Positions 31,524 to 39,448 are shown, counted from the stretch's first letter. The stretch: DNA of 64,000 nt from Chloroflexi bacterium ADurb.Bin180 (GCA_002070215.1 MWCV01000012.1:1-64000); one strand, 5' to 3'. A program made the numbers and translations. Notes: a model not told the origin generated them from the letters alone.

Positions 31524-32081
31524 ATGCTAACCGATAGCGAAAAGATGACCTTGCTCAAGCTGGCGAGGTCGACGCTGGAAGCCTTTTTCGCCGACCGGGA
31601 GCAGCCCCAGATGGACAACCCGTCAGCGGGTTTGCGAGAGCACTGCGGCGCGTTCGTGACCCTGACCGAGCAGGGCGAGCTGAGGGGCTGCATCGGCCAC
31701 TTGCGCAGCGAGCAGGAACTGTACCTCACCATTCAGCAGATGGCCATCGCCGCGGCGACGGAGGATCCTCGTTTCAGGCCGGTCTCGGCGGCGGAGCTGG
31801 CCCTGGTCCACATCGAGATCTCCGTGCTGAGTCCGATGGTCAGGGTAGCCGACGTGAAAGAAATCGAGATCGGGCGCGATGGGTTGTACATCGTCAGTGG
31901 TTTTCAATCGGGGGTGCTGCTGCCACAGGTCGCCACCGAGTGGGGTTGGGACAGGGACGAGTTCCTGGAGCAGGTGTGCCGCAAAGCAGGGCTGCCCCGC
32001 AACGCGTGGAGGGCCGGCTCGACGCTCTACCGCTTCAGTGCCCAGGTGTTCGAAGAACAGCTGCAGGCCAAGAGCGCTTGA
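31524..32081 (+). CDS. Stand-alone AMMECR1-domain protein
   Basis: A 185-residue protein consisting of a single AMMECR1 domain, with the family hallmark LRGCIGHL, the preceding GAFVTLTEQGE strand and the later VHIEISVLSPM. In many anaerobes this domain belongs to the AmmeMemoRadiSam group, next to a Memo-like and a radical SAM protein; neither partner is present in this window. Conserved Cys and surrounding residues suggest an enzymatic role, but the reaction remains unknown. The ATG follows a strong GAGGAGG site. The promoter of the next transcript overlaps its last codons. Confidence 0.88.
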   Translation: MLTDSEKMTLLKLARSTLEAFFADREQPQMDNPSAGLREHCGAFVTLTEQGELRGCIGHLRSEQELYLTIQQMAIAAATEDPRFRPVSAAELALVHIEISVLSPMVRVADVKEIEIGRDGLYIVSGFQSGVLLPQVATEWGWDRDEFLEQVCRKAGLPRNAWRAGSTLYRFSAQVFEEQLQAKSA

Positions 32082-32106
32082 CATCCGATTTGCTTTGTGC
32101 TACGAT
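32078..32106 (+). promoter_or_regulatory. Strong promoter of the structured RNA / metallo-hydrolase transcript
   Basis: A perfect TTGACA -35 (32078-32083), 17-bp spacer and TACGAT -10 (32101-32106) lie at the end of the AMMECR1 gene. The expected start is near 32112. Confidence 0.75.
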
Positions 32107-32111
32107 GACGC

Positions 32112-32297
32112 TGCGTCACCTGCCGTGTTCGTGATGCGCCGTATGTTTTGAGCCAACATGTGTTTCAAACGGGAATCATAGTGCTCAAGGGAATGTAGTA
32201 GCTTCCGAGCCAGGCAAACCCGCGAGGTTAGGTTCCCACCTGCGAGAGCAGGTTCGAAACTAAAGTGCACACGGCATGGCGGGGACGCCTTCTTTTT
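32112..32297 (+). ncRNA. Candidate structured RNA (riboswitch-like leader or small RNA), unknown class
   Basis: The transcript starting near 32112 can close on itself: GCGUC (32113-32117) pairs with GACGC (32284-32288) and UGCCGUGU (32121-32128) with ACACGGCA (32269-32276). Inside are GUAUGUU/AACAUGU (32141-32147, 32155-32161), GUUUC/GAAAC (32162-32166, 32256-32260), GGGAA/UUCCC (32171-32175, 32233-32237), a bipartite hairpin GCUC+GGAA (32183-32210), AACC/GGUU (32217-32229) and ACCUGC/GCAGGU with a GAGA tetraloop (32238-32253). A CUUCUUUUU tract follows directly. A short GGCG/CGCC hairpin (32278-32289) before the U-tract competes with the outer stem, as in a transcriptional switch. I recognise no known riboswitch, 6S, SRP, RNase P or tmRNA core. 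Folding was done by eye. Confidence 0.5.
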
Positions 32298-32311
32298 GTC
32301 TGGCGGGGTGC

Positions 32312-33163
32312 ATGAGACGCGACCGGATCGCAGAAGATATCTACACATTCAGCAGCGACGTTTACGCTCAGGTCACCTCCGGAGTCATCCTGACCACCGA
32401 GGGCACCATCGTCATCGATACCCTCCCCTTCCCCGAGGAAACCCGCCAGGTGCTGGCCTTTGCCCGCGAACGAGGCAAGGGGCCGGTGCGTTATGTCATC
32501 AACACCCACCACCACTCGGACCACACCAACGGCAACTTTTTGTTTCCGGAGGCAGAGGTCATCGGACACCGTTTGTGTCGCCAGAAGATGCTGACCTCTG
32601 GCGTGCGCACCCTTGCCGAAGCGAAACGGGAGCAGCCCGAACTGAACGAGGTGGAGCTCAGACCGCCCAACGTTGTCTTTGAGCACGATGTCTATGTGCA
32701 CCTTGGTGGCCGAGCGCTGTGCCTCACTCCCCTGCCCGGTCATACCGAGGATTCAATCGGGGTGATGATCGAGGGCGACCGGATCTTATTCTCCGGTGAT
32801 GCGGTGCTGCCTGTGCCTCACGTGGTCTGGGGAGACCCTGAGGAGATGATTCGTTCCCTCAAGGCGGTTCGAACGCTGAAACCAGAGAGCGTCATCCAGG
32901 GGCACGGAGATCTCTTGCTCAAGGGCGAACTCGTCGACGAGATCGAGTCCAGCATTCACTACCTGGAGTGCGTCACGACCAGGGTGCGGGAGCTGGTTCA
33001 GAAACGTGCACCCACCTCCGCGCTGCTCGAGATCGACATCGAATCGTGCGGCAAGTCGCGAGTGCCGTTGGATGGCCTGGTGCAGTTCCTGCACCGGGAC
33101 AATCTACTCGCACTCTACCACAAGTACCAGGCTGCCGAACGTCCCAGGAAGCCAGCCAGTTAG
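32312..33163 (+). CDS. MBL-fold metallo-hydrolase
   Basis: A 283-residue metallo-beta-lactamase-fold enzyme. The zinc signature is NTHHHSDHTNGN, followed by the later ligands in LPGHTEDSIG (His), FSGDAVLP (Asp) and GHGD near residue 195. No signal peptide is present, so it is probably cytosolic. The substrate cannot be told; relatives include glyoxalase II-like and quinohemoprotein-associated hydrolases. ATG 32312 is chosen over 32276, because 32276 lies inside the closing stem of the candidate RNA and adds 12 residues without similarity. The ribosome site is weak (GGCGGGG). Expression probably depends on read-through of the structured leader. Confidence 0.85.
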   Translation: MRRDRIAEDIYTFSSDVYAQVTSGVILTTEGTIVIDTLPFPEETRQVLAFARERGKGPVRYVINTHHHSDHTNGNFLFPEAEVIGHRLCRQKMLTSGVRTLAEAKREQPELNEVELRPPNVVFEHDVYVHLGGRALCLTPLPGHTEDSIGVMIEGDRILFSGDAVLPVPHVVWGDPEEMIRSLKAVRTLKPESVIQGHGDLLLKGELVDEIESSIHYLECVTTRVRELVQKRAPTSALLEIDIESCGKSRVPLDGLVQFLHRDNLLALYHKYQAAERPRKPAS

Positions 33164-33196
33164 CGCCGTATTTGTTGCCCCGGTACTACCTGCTCT

Positions 33197-33613
33197 CTAG
33201 CCGATCACCTTCTCGATCGGATGAGCGGCCATGATGCGCGTTGTCAGGCGGAACGACAGCTTTTTCCAGAACTGGAGGTCATCGCCTGGCACAGTCACGC
33301 AGAGGCTCGTTGCCCCCTTCTCCTTAAAGCGCCTGGCCGACTCGCGCACGAGAGCGGTGCCAATTCCGCGACGCTGGTGGTCCGGATGCACTGAAACGAT
33401 ATGGATCAGTGCCTTGGAACCATCGTAGACCCCCCTGCTCATACCAACAACCTGACCACCATCCTCGGCCACAAGAAAGACCGCTGCCTGGCACTGATGC
33501 ACCCGCATCATGGCCTCCGGCCCTTCAGAGGCGGGATCGCCGTACTGGAGGTTCATCTTGAGAATCTCCACCAGGGCCTCGCAATCGCTCGCTCGAAAGT
33601 CACGGATGATCAT
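33197..33613 (-). CDS. GNAT-family N-acetyltransferase
   Basis: A 138-residue acetyltransferase with the acetyl-CoA binding motif A in IVSVHPDHQRRGIGTALV, which contains the Q/RxxGxG/A signature as QRRGIG. Strand beta-4 and the C-terminal wedge (FWKKLSFRLTTRIM) are normal. It covers one complete GNAT fold. The ATG is preceded by GGGAGG. The acceptor substrate cannot be inferred. It is followed, in the same orientation, by no other gene; the upstream gene at 33675-34082 is 61 bp away. Confidence 0.85.
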   Translation of the reverse strand: MIIRDFRASDCEALVEILKMNLQYGDPASEGPEAMMRVHQCQAAVFLVAEDGGQVVGMSRGVYDGSKALIHIVSVHPDHQRRGIGTALVRESARRFKEKGATSLCVTVPGDDLQFWKKLSFRLTTRIMAAHPIEKVIG

Positions 33614-33674
33614 GGGTTGCCTCCCTGGAGAGCCCCACCTGGCAGTGTCCGGCCGGTTGGCCGAGGCCGCTGCT

Positions 33675-34082
33675 CTACTCGCTGCCCTTCTTGAATGCCC
33701 CCAACTGACAGGGTGTGATCCTGATCCCGAGGGTCTCGGCTGCGTTGCTCACAGTCATCTTCTCGACCTTGAGCGAGCGGGCGATCTTCCACGCCGCAGC
33801 GCAACTGATGTTGCCGTCCTTTTTCACCGCCGCTCGAATGGCCGATTCGAGCTCCGGCGGCACCTTGTCCATTGCTCGAACGGTCTTGTGCTTGCCCTCG
33901 CTCTTGGGACCATAGCCAAACAGCCCTAGCTGGCAGCGGCTCAGCCGTATTCCGCCTTCGTCGCAGGCATTGCCAATCTGACGCGGGGTGACCTTGAGTT
34001 TCTTCGCGAGCTCAAATGCCACCTCACATGGAAGCTGCCCTTGCTCCAACACCGCCTGGATCTCTTTGTTCAGTGTGGCCAA
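33675..34082 (-). CDS. Small protein with two tandem helix-turn-helix-like CQLG domains
   Basis: A 135-residue protein built from two related units of about 60 residues. Unit one contains AFELAKKLKVTPRQIGNA and GIRLSRCQLGLFGYG; unit two contains AWKIARSLKVEKMTVSNA and GIRITPCQLGAFKKG. Each looks like a helix-turn-helix followed by a conserved GIR-x-(S/T)-x-CQLG-x-F motif with one Cys. The fold suggests nucleic-acid binding, and the Cys could be redox- or metal-sensitive, but I know no characterised member. TTG 34082 is preferred because GGAGGAG is seven nt upstream; ATG 34118 would add 12 residues. The frame extending to 34568 overlaps the divergent glycosyltransferase. Confidence 0.7.
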   Translation of the reverse strand: MATLNKEIQAVLEQGQLPCEVAFELAKKLKVTPRQIGNACDEGGIRLSRCQLGLFGYGPKSEGKHKTVRAMDKVPPELESAIRAAVKKDGNISCAAAWKIARSLKVEKMTVSNAAETLGIRITPCQLGAFKKGSE

Positions 34083-34155
34083 CTCGACTCTCCTCCGATG
34101 TCCGTTGTTCGCCGCCATTCGAGCACGAACTGCGTGTCGAAACGAGGACGGCTTT

Positions 34156-34184
34156 TTGTCCGCAAAGGATGCTGCCAGTATAAT
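34156..34184 (+). promoter_or_regulatory. Promoter of the glycosyltransferase-PHP operon
   Basis: TTGTCC (34156-34161), 17-bp spacer and a perfect TATAAT (34179-34184). Transcription would start near 34191, 30 nt before the ATG. Confidence 0.75.
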
Positions 34185-34220
34185 CGTTCTGGCCTCAGGC
34201 GCAAACTCGCTCTGGAGGTA

Positions 34221-35417
34221 ATGATGAGAGTACTCATGCTCTCCTGGGAATATCCACCGCATGTCGTGGGCGGGCTCGGCCGGCACGTGGCCGACATCGT
34301 GCCTGCGCTCGTTCAAGAAGGCGTTACAGTCCATCTGGTGACCCCTCGTTGGGCAGGCGGCGACCCATTCGAACGTGACGGACAGCTCACCGTGTACCGC
34401 GTCGACCCGGCGCCAGAATCCGGGCTCGATTTCTTCGCCACCACGGTGAGGGTCAACGCCCGACTGGAAGCCACGGCGGAGGACATCTGCCGTCGCGAGA
34501 ACATCCAGTTGATTCACAATCACGACTGGCTGACTTCTTTCGCTGCCATCGCGCTGAAGCACAGGCACAAGCTGCCGCTCCTAGCTACCATACACGCCAC
34601 GGAGCGTGGCCGGGCCAGGGGCCCACTCGGCACGGAGGTGCAGCGGTCGATTGACCACGCCGAGTGGAACCTCACCTATGAGGCGTGGAGGGTCATCAAC
34701 TGCAGCAGGTACATGGCCGGCGAGGTGATGGACTTTTTCGCCACACCAGCCGACAAGATCGATGTGATCCCCAACGGGGTCACAGCCGGGCAGTTCGCGC
34801 GCCGTGACACCAAGGACCTGTCGACCTTCCGCGCCGGATACGCGGCGCCCACCGAGGACATTGTGCTCTACGTCGGCCGGGTTGTGGCGGAAAAAGGCTT
34901 GCAGGTACTGGTTGAGGCAGTGCCCCTGGTGCTGGCGGAGCATCCCAACGCCAAGTTCGTGGTGGCGGGAACAGGATGGCTGCTGCCCACGTTGCAGAAG
35001 CGGGCCAGCGAACTCGGGGTGGCCAGCAAGATCTACTTCACTGGCTTTATCCCCGATGAGGATCGCGATGGGCTCTACCGTGTGGCCTCCTGCGCCGTGT
35101 TCCCGAGCCTGTATGAGCCTTTCGGCATCGTCGCGCTGGAAGCAATGGCGGCCAAGGTGCCGGTAGTCGTATCTCTGGCGGGGGGCCTGCAGGAAGTCGT
35201 GCGTCATTCAGAGACGGGGATCACCGTCCACCCGGACAACCCGGTGTCGCTGGCCTGGGGGATCAACCACACCCTGGCGCGACCTGACTGGGCCAGGCAG
35301 AGGGCAGAAAACGCCTATCAGGTTGTCCTGAGCGAGTTCAACTGGCAGAAGATCGCGCGAGAGACTCTGGCCGTCTACTCGCGCGTCGTCACCGAGCGGT
35401 CCCGCACCTCCTGGTAG
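34221..35417 (+). CDS. GT4-family glycosyltransferase (glycogen synthase-like)
   Basis: A 398-residue GT-B enzyme. The N-terminal half begins RVLMLSWEYPPHVVGGLGRHV, the ADP/UDP-glucose starch-synthase-like opening with the GGL loop; the C-terminal GT4 domain shows VLYVGRVVAEKGL, the nucleotide-binding PSLYEPFGIVALEAMA with the E-x7-E retaining signature, and AGGLQEVV. Such enzymes transfer glucose or another sugar from a nucleotide donor, in glycogen, trehalose or cell-wall pathways; the acceptor is not identifiable. Two adjacent ATGs (34221, 34224) share a GGAGG site. A PHP-domain gene starts 10 bp after its stop. Confidence 0.88.
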   Translation: MMRVLMLSWEYPPHVVGGLGRHVADIVPALVQEGVTVHLVTPRWAGGDPFERDGQLTVYRVDPAPESGLDFFATTVRVNARLEATAEDICRRENIQLIHNHDWLTSFAAIALKHRHKLPLLATIHATERGRARGPLGTEVQRSIDHAEWNLTYEAWRVINCSRYMAGEVMDFFATPADKIDVIPNGVTAGQFARRDTKDLSTFRAGYAAPTEDIVLYVGRVVAEKGLQVLVEAVPLVLAEHPNAKFVVAGTGWLLPTLQKRASELGVASKIYFTGFIPDEDRDGLYRVASCAVFPSLYEPFGIVALEAMAAKVPVVVSLAGGLQEVVRHSETGITVHPDNPVSLAWGINHTLARPDWARQRAENAYQVVLSEFNWQKIARETLAVYSRVVTERSRTSW

Positions 35418-35427
35418 GAGCCGCTCA

Positions 35428-36108
35428 TTGAAGCTGGACCTGCACGTTCATACCTGCTACTCCTACGACTGTCTGCTTTCTCTGCCGGACCTGATCAAGG
35501 CCGCGTCTCAAAGAGGGTTGGACGGAGTTGCGGTGCTGGACCACGACGAGATCGATGGGGCCAAGCGGCTCCGCGAGCTGGCCCCTTTCGAGGTGCTCGT
35601 CGGCGAGGAGATTGGCACGAGTGATGGCGGCATTGCCGGGTTGTTCCTCAAGGAGCGAATCCCGCCGCACCTGACGGCCGAAGAAACGGTGGAGCGAATC
35701 CACCACCAGGGCGGGCTCGTCCTGGTACCTCACCCCCTGTCGCGAGGCGTGCCGGGAAGGATCGAACGGCGCAAGCTGCAGGAGATCCTCAGCCAGGTCG
35801 ACATTATCGAGGGGTACAACGCCCGGGCACAACTGGCGGCAGATGACGAGGAGGCCAGGCGATTGGCCGCACGGTTCGGGATAGCGACCAGCGCTGGTTC
35901 CGATGCCCACTGGGCCTGCGAGGTTGGTCGGGCCTGGACGGAGGTAGAGCCAGCGCGCAGCCCCGCCGCTTTCCTGGCCAATCTTCGACAGGGACGGCTC
36001 CACTATGCGGCCAAGACGCCGTACCTTGTGGCCGCCCTCACGATCGCAGTGATCGCTCCGCGCACGTTATGGCGCTCGCTGCGCAAGCCGGCGCAAAGCC
36101 TCAACTAG
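35428..36108 (+). CDS. PHP-domain metal-dependent phosphoesterase
   Basis: A 226-residue protein with the PHP fold. The N-terminal metal motif is LDLHVHTCYSYD (HxH), followed by VLDHDEIDG, EEIGTSDG, the HP pair LVPHPLSRG and the C-terminal SAGSDAHWACEVG with the DxH ligands. These provide the trinuclear metal site of PHP phosphoesterases (nucleotide or histidinol-phosphate phosphatases). The start is TTG 35428, preceded by TAGGAG. The last 40 residues contain a hydrophobic helix, so membrane association is possible. The gene is second in a glycosyltransferase operon and its end overlaps the convergent GCAxxG gene by four bases. Confidence 0.87.
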   Translation: MKLDLHVHTCYSYDCLLSLPDLIKAASQRGLDGVAVLDHDEIDGAKRLRELAPFEVLVGEEIGTSDGGIAGLFLKERIPPHLTAEETVERIHHQGGLVLVPHPLSRGVPGRIERRKLQEILSQVDIIEGYNARAQLAADDEEARRLAARFGIATSAGSDAHWACEVGRAWTEVEPARSPAAFLANLRQGRLHYAAKTPYLVAALTIAVIAPRTLWRSLRKPAQSLN

Positions 36109-36554
36109 CTCCGGGCTCCAGCCCCGGGCGAGAGTACCTCGCCAAGCACCTGGAAGAGGATGGCCACCGTCCGCTCACCTACCGGCGCGCAAAAGCCTGC
36201 GGCATCCGGCTTTTCGTACTGCGCCCTGATCGGCTCGCATTTGGTGCTGCCAAATTCCGCCGCGAACCGCTCACGCAGTCTGGTGACTATCTCACGAGCT
36301 CTGGATTCGTCAAACTCGGGGCTCTGACGGCCATAGAGAGCGCCGACTACCATCACCGCACCGGCCAGCGCCCCGCACATCTCCTGGTGCGTACCCGCCA
36401 CGCCCCCGCCAAAGATACTGGCCACTTTGATCATCGAGGGTGAGACCGAGCCGAGCAGATGTTCACCGGCACTCAGCAGCACGGCTTCGGAGCAGTGGTA
36501 ACCCTGCCGCATTAGCTGCCCTGCGCGGGCGGCGGTGCTGTCTTGTATCGCCAT
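36105..36554 (-). CDS. C_GCAxxG_C_C family (putative redox-active) protein
   Basis: A 149-residue protein of the C_GCAxxG_C_C family: an early Cys (GYHCSEAVL), the core MCGALAG, and two further Cys (STKCEP and AGFCAP). The spaced cysteines form a presumed redox or cluster-binding site; such proteins are common in anaerobes and function is not firmly known. ATG 36554 follows GGAGG within a usable distance and an extended -10 promoter lies 38 nt upstream. The frame open to 36641 is rejected because it crosses this promoter. Confidence 0.83.
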   Translation of the reverse strand: MAIQDSTAARAGQLMRQGYHCSEAVLLSAGEHLLGSVSPSMIKVASIFGGGVAGTHQEMCGALAGAVMVVGALYGRQSPEFDESRAREIVTRLRERFAAEFGSTKCEPIRAQYEKPDAAGFCAPVGERTVAILFQVLGEVLSPGAGARS

Positions 36555-36591
36555 GGCCAACGTCCTCCAACCAGAATGATGTGCTGGGGAT

Positions 36592-36600
36592 AGTATACCA
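36592..36600 (-). promoter_or_regulatory. Extended -10 promoter for the GCAxxG gene
   Basis: The minus strand carries TGGTATACT (36600-36592), an extended -10 element. No good -35 box is present 17 bp upstream. Confidence 0.45.
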
Positions 36601-36639
36601 CAGAAAGCGTCCGCCTGGCCAGTCCAGGACGAGGGGAAC

Positions 36640-36669
36640 AAGAGGGCGAACCTGCGGGTTCGCCCTCTT
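36640..36669 (-). terminator. Terminator-like hairpin downstream of the Yip1 gene
   Basis: A perfect 13-bp stem (36640-36652 with 36657-36669) with a 4-nt loop lies 33 nt beyond the stop of the Yip1-type gene. On the minus strand it ends in CTCTTGTTCC, so the U-tract is short and termination may be partial. Confidence 0.6.
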
Positions 36670-36701
36670 CTGCAACACAGACTGCACCAGCGGCGCGATG
36701 A

Positions 36702-37238
36702 CTAGCGCCCGGAGACCATCCCCCCGAGAGCTGATCCAACCCCCAGAACGCTGGCGATGATGAAAGCTACCAACATCAGGGCAAGCCAGCCGACCACAGT
36801 CACGATGATGGCCTGCGTGCTATCGAGGTCCAACCCCTCGCGGATGGCCAGTACGCCGGCAACCAGAGCCAGGATACCACCGGCCAGTGAGCCGATCCAG
36901 CCCACGCACGGGATAATGCCCAGAATGCCCAGCAGACGGGGTGCGTTGGCATAGCCGACCACACGCAGCACTTCGTTGAGTGAGCCCTTGCTCTGGTAGA
37001 GCATACGGCCCACGAACTGGGAGACGTAAGACCAGACGAACCAACCAATGAAACCGCCGATCAGTTCCGAGACAAAACCGTTGGCCGGTCGAGCCGCGCC
37101 TGCGGCGGCGCCAATGCCGGACAGCACACTGGCCACCGCCACGATAATGGCCGCCTGCTTCGTCGCCTGCGGATCTGACTCGATCTCCTTGAATACGGAG
37201 AAATCCAACTTGATAATGCGCATAATTCGGTCGAGCAT
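36702..37238 (-). CDS. Yip1-domain membrane protein
   Basis: A 178-residue integral membrane protein with about five hydrophobic helices starting near residue 28 and extending to the end, and a short soluble N-terminus (MLDRIMRIIKLDFSVFKEIESD). The layout and the conserved segment VLRVVGYANAPRLLGILG match the bacterial Yip1/DUF1282-type family; these proteins are of unknown function. ATG 37238 is chosen for its GGGGAGG site and because the promoter at 37268-37297 lies just upstream. Divergent to the glycerophosphodiesterase gene. Confidence 0.8.
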   Translation of the reverse strand: MLDRIMRIIKLDFSVFKEIESDPQATKQAAIIVAVASVLSGIGAAAGAARPANGFVSELIGGFIGWFVWSYVSQFVGRMLYQSKGSLNEVLRVVGYANAPRLLGILGIIPCVGWIGSLAGGILALVAGVLAIREGLDLDSTQAIIVTVVGWLALMLVAFIIASVLGVGSALGGMVSGR

Positions 37239-37267
37239 GGTTCCTCCCCGGGCCCTAGAATGGCACC

Positions 37268-37297
37268 ATTGTAGGCCCATTCCTTGCCCGATGTCAA
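37268..37297 (-). promoter_or_regulatory. Promoter of the Yip1-type gene
   Basis: Minus-strand TTGACA (37297-37292), 18-bp spacer and TACAAT (37273-37268), starting near 37261. Confidence 0.7.
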
Positions 37298-37328
37298 GAG
37301 GTAGCTGCAAAGACCGCACAGCGAGCGG

Positions 37329-37356
37329 TTGACCGACCGGGAGCGAAGCCTATAAT
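37329..37356 (+). promoter_or_regulatory. Promoter of the glycerophosphodiesterase gene
   Basis: TTGACC (37329-37334), 16-bp spacer and a perfect TATAAT (37351-37356). The start near 37363 leaves a leader of about 22 nt. Confidence 0.72.
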
Positions 37357-37384
37357 TACGGCGAGTGACGCGAGAGGAGGCTGA

Positions 37385-38131
37385 GTGATCCTGGAAATCG
37401 TGGCACACCGGGGTGCGCACGAGAAGCTGCCGGAGAACACGCTGGCTGCGTTCCAGCAGGCAGCGGTGATGGATGCCGATATGGTCGAAATGGACGTCAG
37501 GCTGACCCGCGACCACGTGCCGGTGATCTGCCACTATTATGCGCTTCCAGATAGGCTAGGGCTGCCTGGCTGTGTGTTCGAGTACACGCTGTCCAAGATG
37601 AGGCAGGCTGAAGAGAAGCTCCAGGCTACTGACAGCACAGGGAGCATTGCCATCCTCAGGGAGGTCTTGGAGTCACTCACCGGCCGTGTCGGACTCGAGA
37701 TCGAGGTCAAAGGGCCCGAGCCGGAGTGCGTCGAGATCATCTCCGCAACGCAGCTCGACTACCGCCGTTTCTGGGATACGATGGAGTTGACTTCATACGA
37801 GCCGGCGTTGCTTCTGGCGCTGTCGGAGCGCTGCCCCGGCCTGGCTTCGGACCTGCTCTATCCTCCATCAGAGCCCTGGAAGACGCTCGATATCGTGGCC
37901 TATGAGGCAAAACACCTGGGCAGACTGGCCAGGGCCAGGGCCGTGCACCTCCACCACGGCCAGCTCTCGGAGCAGGTGGTGGCAAGCCTCTATGCCTTTA
38001 GCTTGGAAACGCACGTCTGGGGAGTGAATGACGTCAGCGCCCTGCAACTCTGCCGTGACCTGGGCCTGAAGCGAGTCTGCACGGATCAACTGACCATGGC
38101 TCTTGACTGGCGGTCCGAGGCTGCAGCTTGA
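37385..38131 (+). CDS. Glycerophosphodiester phosphodiesterase family protein
   Basis: A 248-residue TIM-barrel enzyme. The N-terminus has the GDPD hallmark VAHRGAHEKLPENT and the EMDVRLT pair (Glu and Asp ligands); EIEVKG in the middle supplies the Glu of the second site, and VWGVND near the end matches the family C-terminal motif. One catalytic region is unusual: the expected HD dipeptide after VPVICH reads HYY, so the second acid residue is missing or shifted. Role: hydrolysis of glycerophosphodiesters to glycerol 3-phosphate and alcohol, in lipid turnover. No signal peptide is visible. The GTG start has GAGGAGG upstream. Confidence 0.85.
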   Translation: MILEIVAHRGAHEKLPENTLAAFQQAAVMDADMVEMDVRLTRDHVPVICHYYALPDRLGLPGCVFEYTLSKMRQAEEKLQATDSTGSIAILREVLESLTGRVGLEIEVKGPEPECVEIISATQLDYRRFWDTMELTSYEPALLLALSERCPGLASDLLYPPSEPWKTLDIVAYEAKHLGRLARARAVHLHHGQLSEQVVASLYAFSLETHVWGVNDVSALQLCRDLGLKRVCTDQLTMALDWRSEAAA

Positions 38132-38164
38132 GACCCACCTAGCGCATCGGTAAGGAGGTAGTCA

Positions 38165-39235
38165 ATGTGGTCTCCGTGCGACGACCAGAGTGCAGTGGTG
38201 AACTGGCTGCTGCGGCCGGAAGACCCATCGATTCGGTTGCTGAGCCTCAGGCATCTGATGGGTCTGCCGTCTGATGATCCAGGTGTGCAGGAGGCAAGCG
38301 TTGCGGTCGTTGACTCACCACTTGTCAAACGAATCCTCTCGCGCCAGAACGCAGACGGAAGCTGGGGCAAGTCCGCAAACCCCTACCTGCCCAAGTACAA
38401 ATCCAGCTACTGGACGTTGATGTTGCTCGGCCATCTCGCCGTGCCATATGGCAACGAACCGGTTCGGCGAGCGGTCGACCACATCCTTACTTTCCAGCAG
38501 CCCTGTGGCGGCTTTGCCACCTACGAAGAAGACAACGCCAGGGTAGAATACGAATTCGCCGTCAAGCGCGAGGCAGCCCGCGGCAAACCGGCTCCTGATG
38601 AACAAAGTTTCCTCGAGAACCTTCTGCGCGAGATGACGCTCTCCTGCCTCACCGGCAATGTGGTCTCGGCGTTGGTGCGTCTGGGCTACGGGCGACTGCC
38701 TGAGGCTGCGCGAGCGGTCGATTGGCTGATTCAGATCCAGAATGCCGACGGGGGCTGGCTGTGCCCCTACTGGTCGGCCCACCTCCGCGACAAGCACTCC
38801 TGCTTCTATGGCACCATCAGCGCGCTGGAGGCCCTGGCAGAGATGCTGCGGCTGAGGCCATCAACCAGACTGCGCCAGGCAGCGGACCGCGGCGCCGAGT
38901 TCCTGCTGCTGCACCGCCTCTATCGCGCAGACCACCACGACTGGCAACCGATCAACCCACAGTGGCTCAGACTCTCCTTCCCGTGGTTCTATGGCTACAG
39001 CATCCTGCGCGGACTGTGGGTGCTCGGCTTGCTGGGCTGCTGCGACGAACGAGCTCAGGATGCCCTCTCAGTCCTCCTTGAACGCCGCACTCCCGATGGT
39101 CGCTGGATCCTGGAGCATTCGCCCTATGGGCGGATGGCAGCCAATCTGGAGAAGGTCGGCCAGCCCAGCAAGTGGGTGACCCTGCACGCGCTGTGGGCGG
39201 TGCGTAACCTCACGAGTGGTGCATCCTCGCATTAA
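38165..39235 (+). CDS. Prenyltransferase/squalene-cyclase-repeat (alpha-alpha toroid) protein
   Basis: A 356-residue soluble protein with recurring QW-like repeats: ILSRQNADGSWG, ILTFQQPCGGFA, LIQIQNADGGWL and VLLERRTPDGRWI. These mark the alpha/alpha toroid fold of terpenoid cyclases and prenyltransferases. The catalytic DxDD motif of squalene-hopene cyclase is not visible and the protein is shorter, so it is more likely a non-cyclase member, of which many occur in Chloroflexi and Firmicutes. It lies 33 bp downstream of the glycerophosphodiesterase gene, with a good AAGGAGG site. Function unknown. Confidence 0.8.
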   Translation: MWSPCDDQSAVVNWLLRPEDPSIRLLSLRHLMGLPSDDPGVQEASVAVVDSPLVKRILSRQNADGSWGKSANPYLPKYKSSYWTLMLLGHLAVPYGNEPVRRAVDHILTFQQPCGGFATYEEDNARVEYEFAVKREAARGKPAPDEQSFLENLLREMTLSCLTGNVVSALVRLGYGRLPEAARAVDWLIQIQNADGGWLCPYWSAHLRDKHSCFYGTISALEALAEMLRLRPSTRLRQAADRGAEFLLLHRLYRADHHDWQPINPQWLRLSFPWFYGYSILRGLWVLGLLGCCDERAQDALSVLLERRTPDGRWILEHSPYGRMAANLEKVGQPSKWVTLHALWAVRNLTSGASSH

Positions 39236-39448
39236 GCAAGGCACCGGTGAGGTCAACCGCTGGGCGGACCGGCATCGGCACTCACTGCCCCTCTGAGCAG
39301 TTCTTGATTATCCCGGCCTTCCTGCGAGGCCTTCGATTGAGGCGAACCGGCACCTGTTGCGGCCCGAGGTCTCAGCCACCCCTGAATGCCCTCCACACCG
39401 AACGCCGCTCCGCTTGGCGCAAGAGCTGCGACGGAACGTTCTGGCGGC

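Noticed and set aside
32226-32260. tRNA-like T-arm (GGTTCGAAAC)
   Set aside because: The flanking stem of a T-arm is absent, and no D-arm, anticodon arm or acceptor stem can be drawn. The bases fit the larger RNA fold.
32112-32297. 6S RNA or SRP RNA
   Set aside because: The closed ends resemble 6S, but the interior is branched rather than one long hairpin with a central bubble, and the SRP GGAA-loop helix 8 motif is missing.
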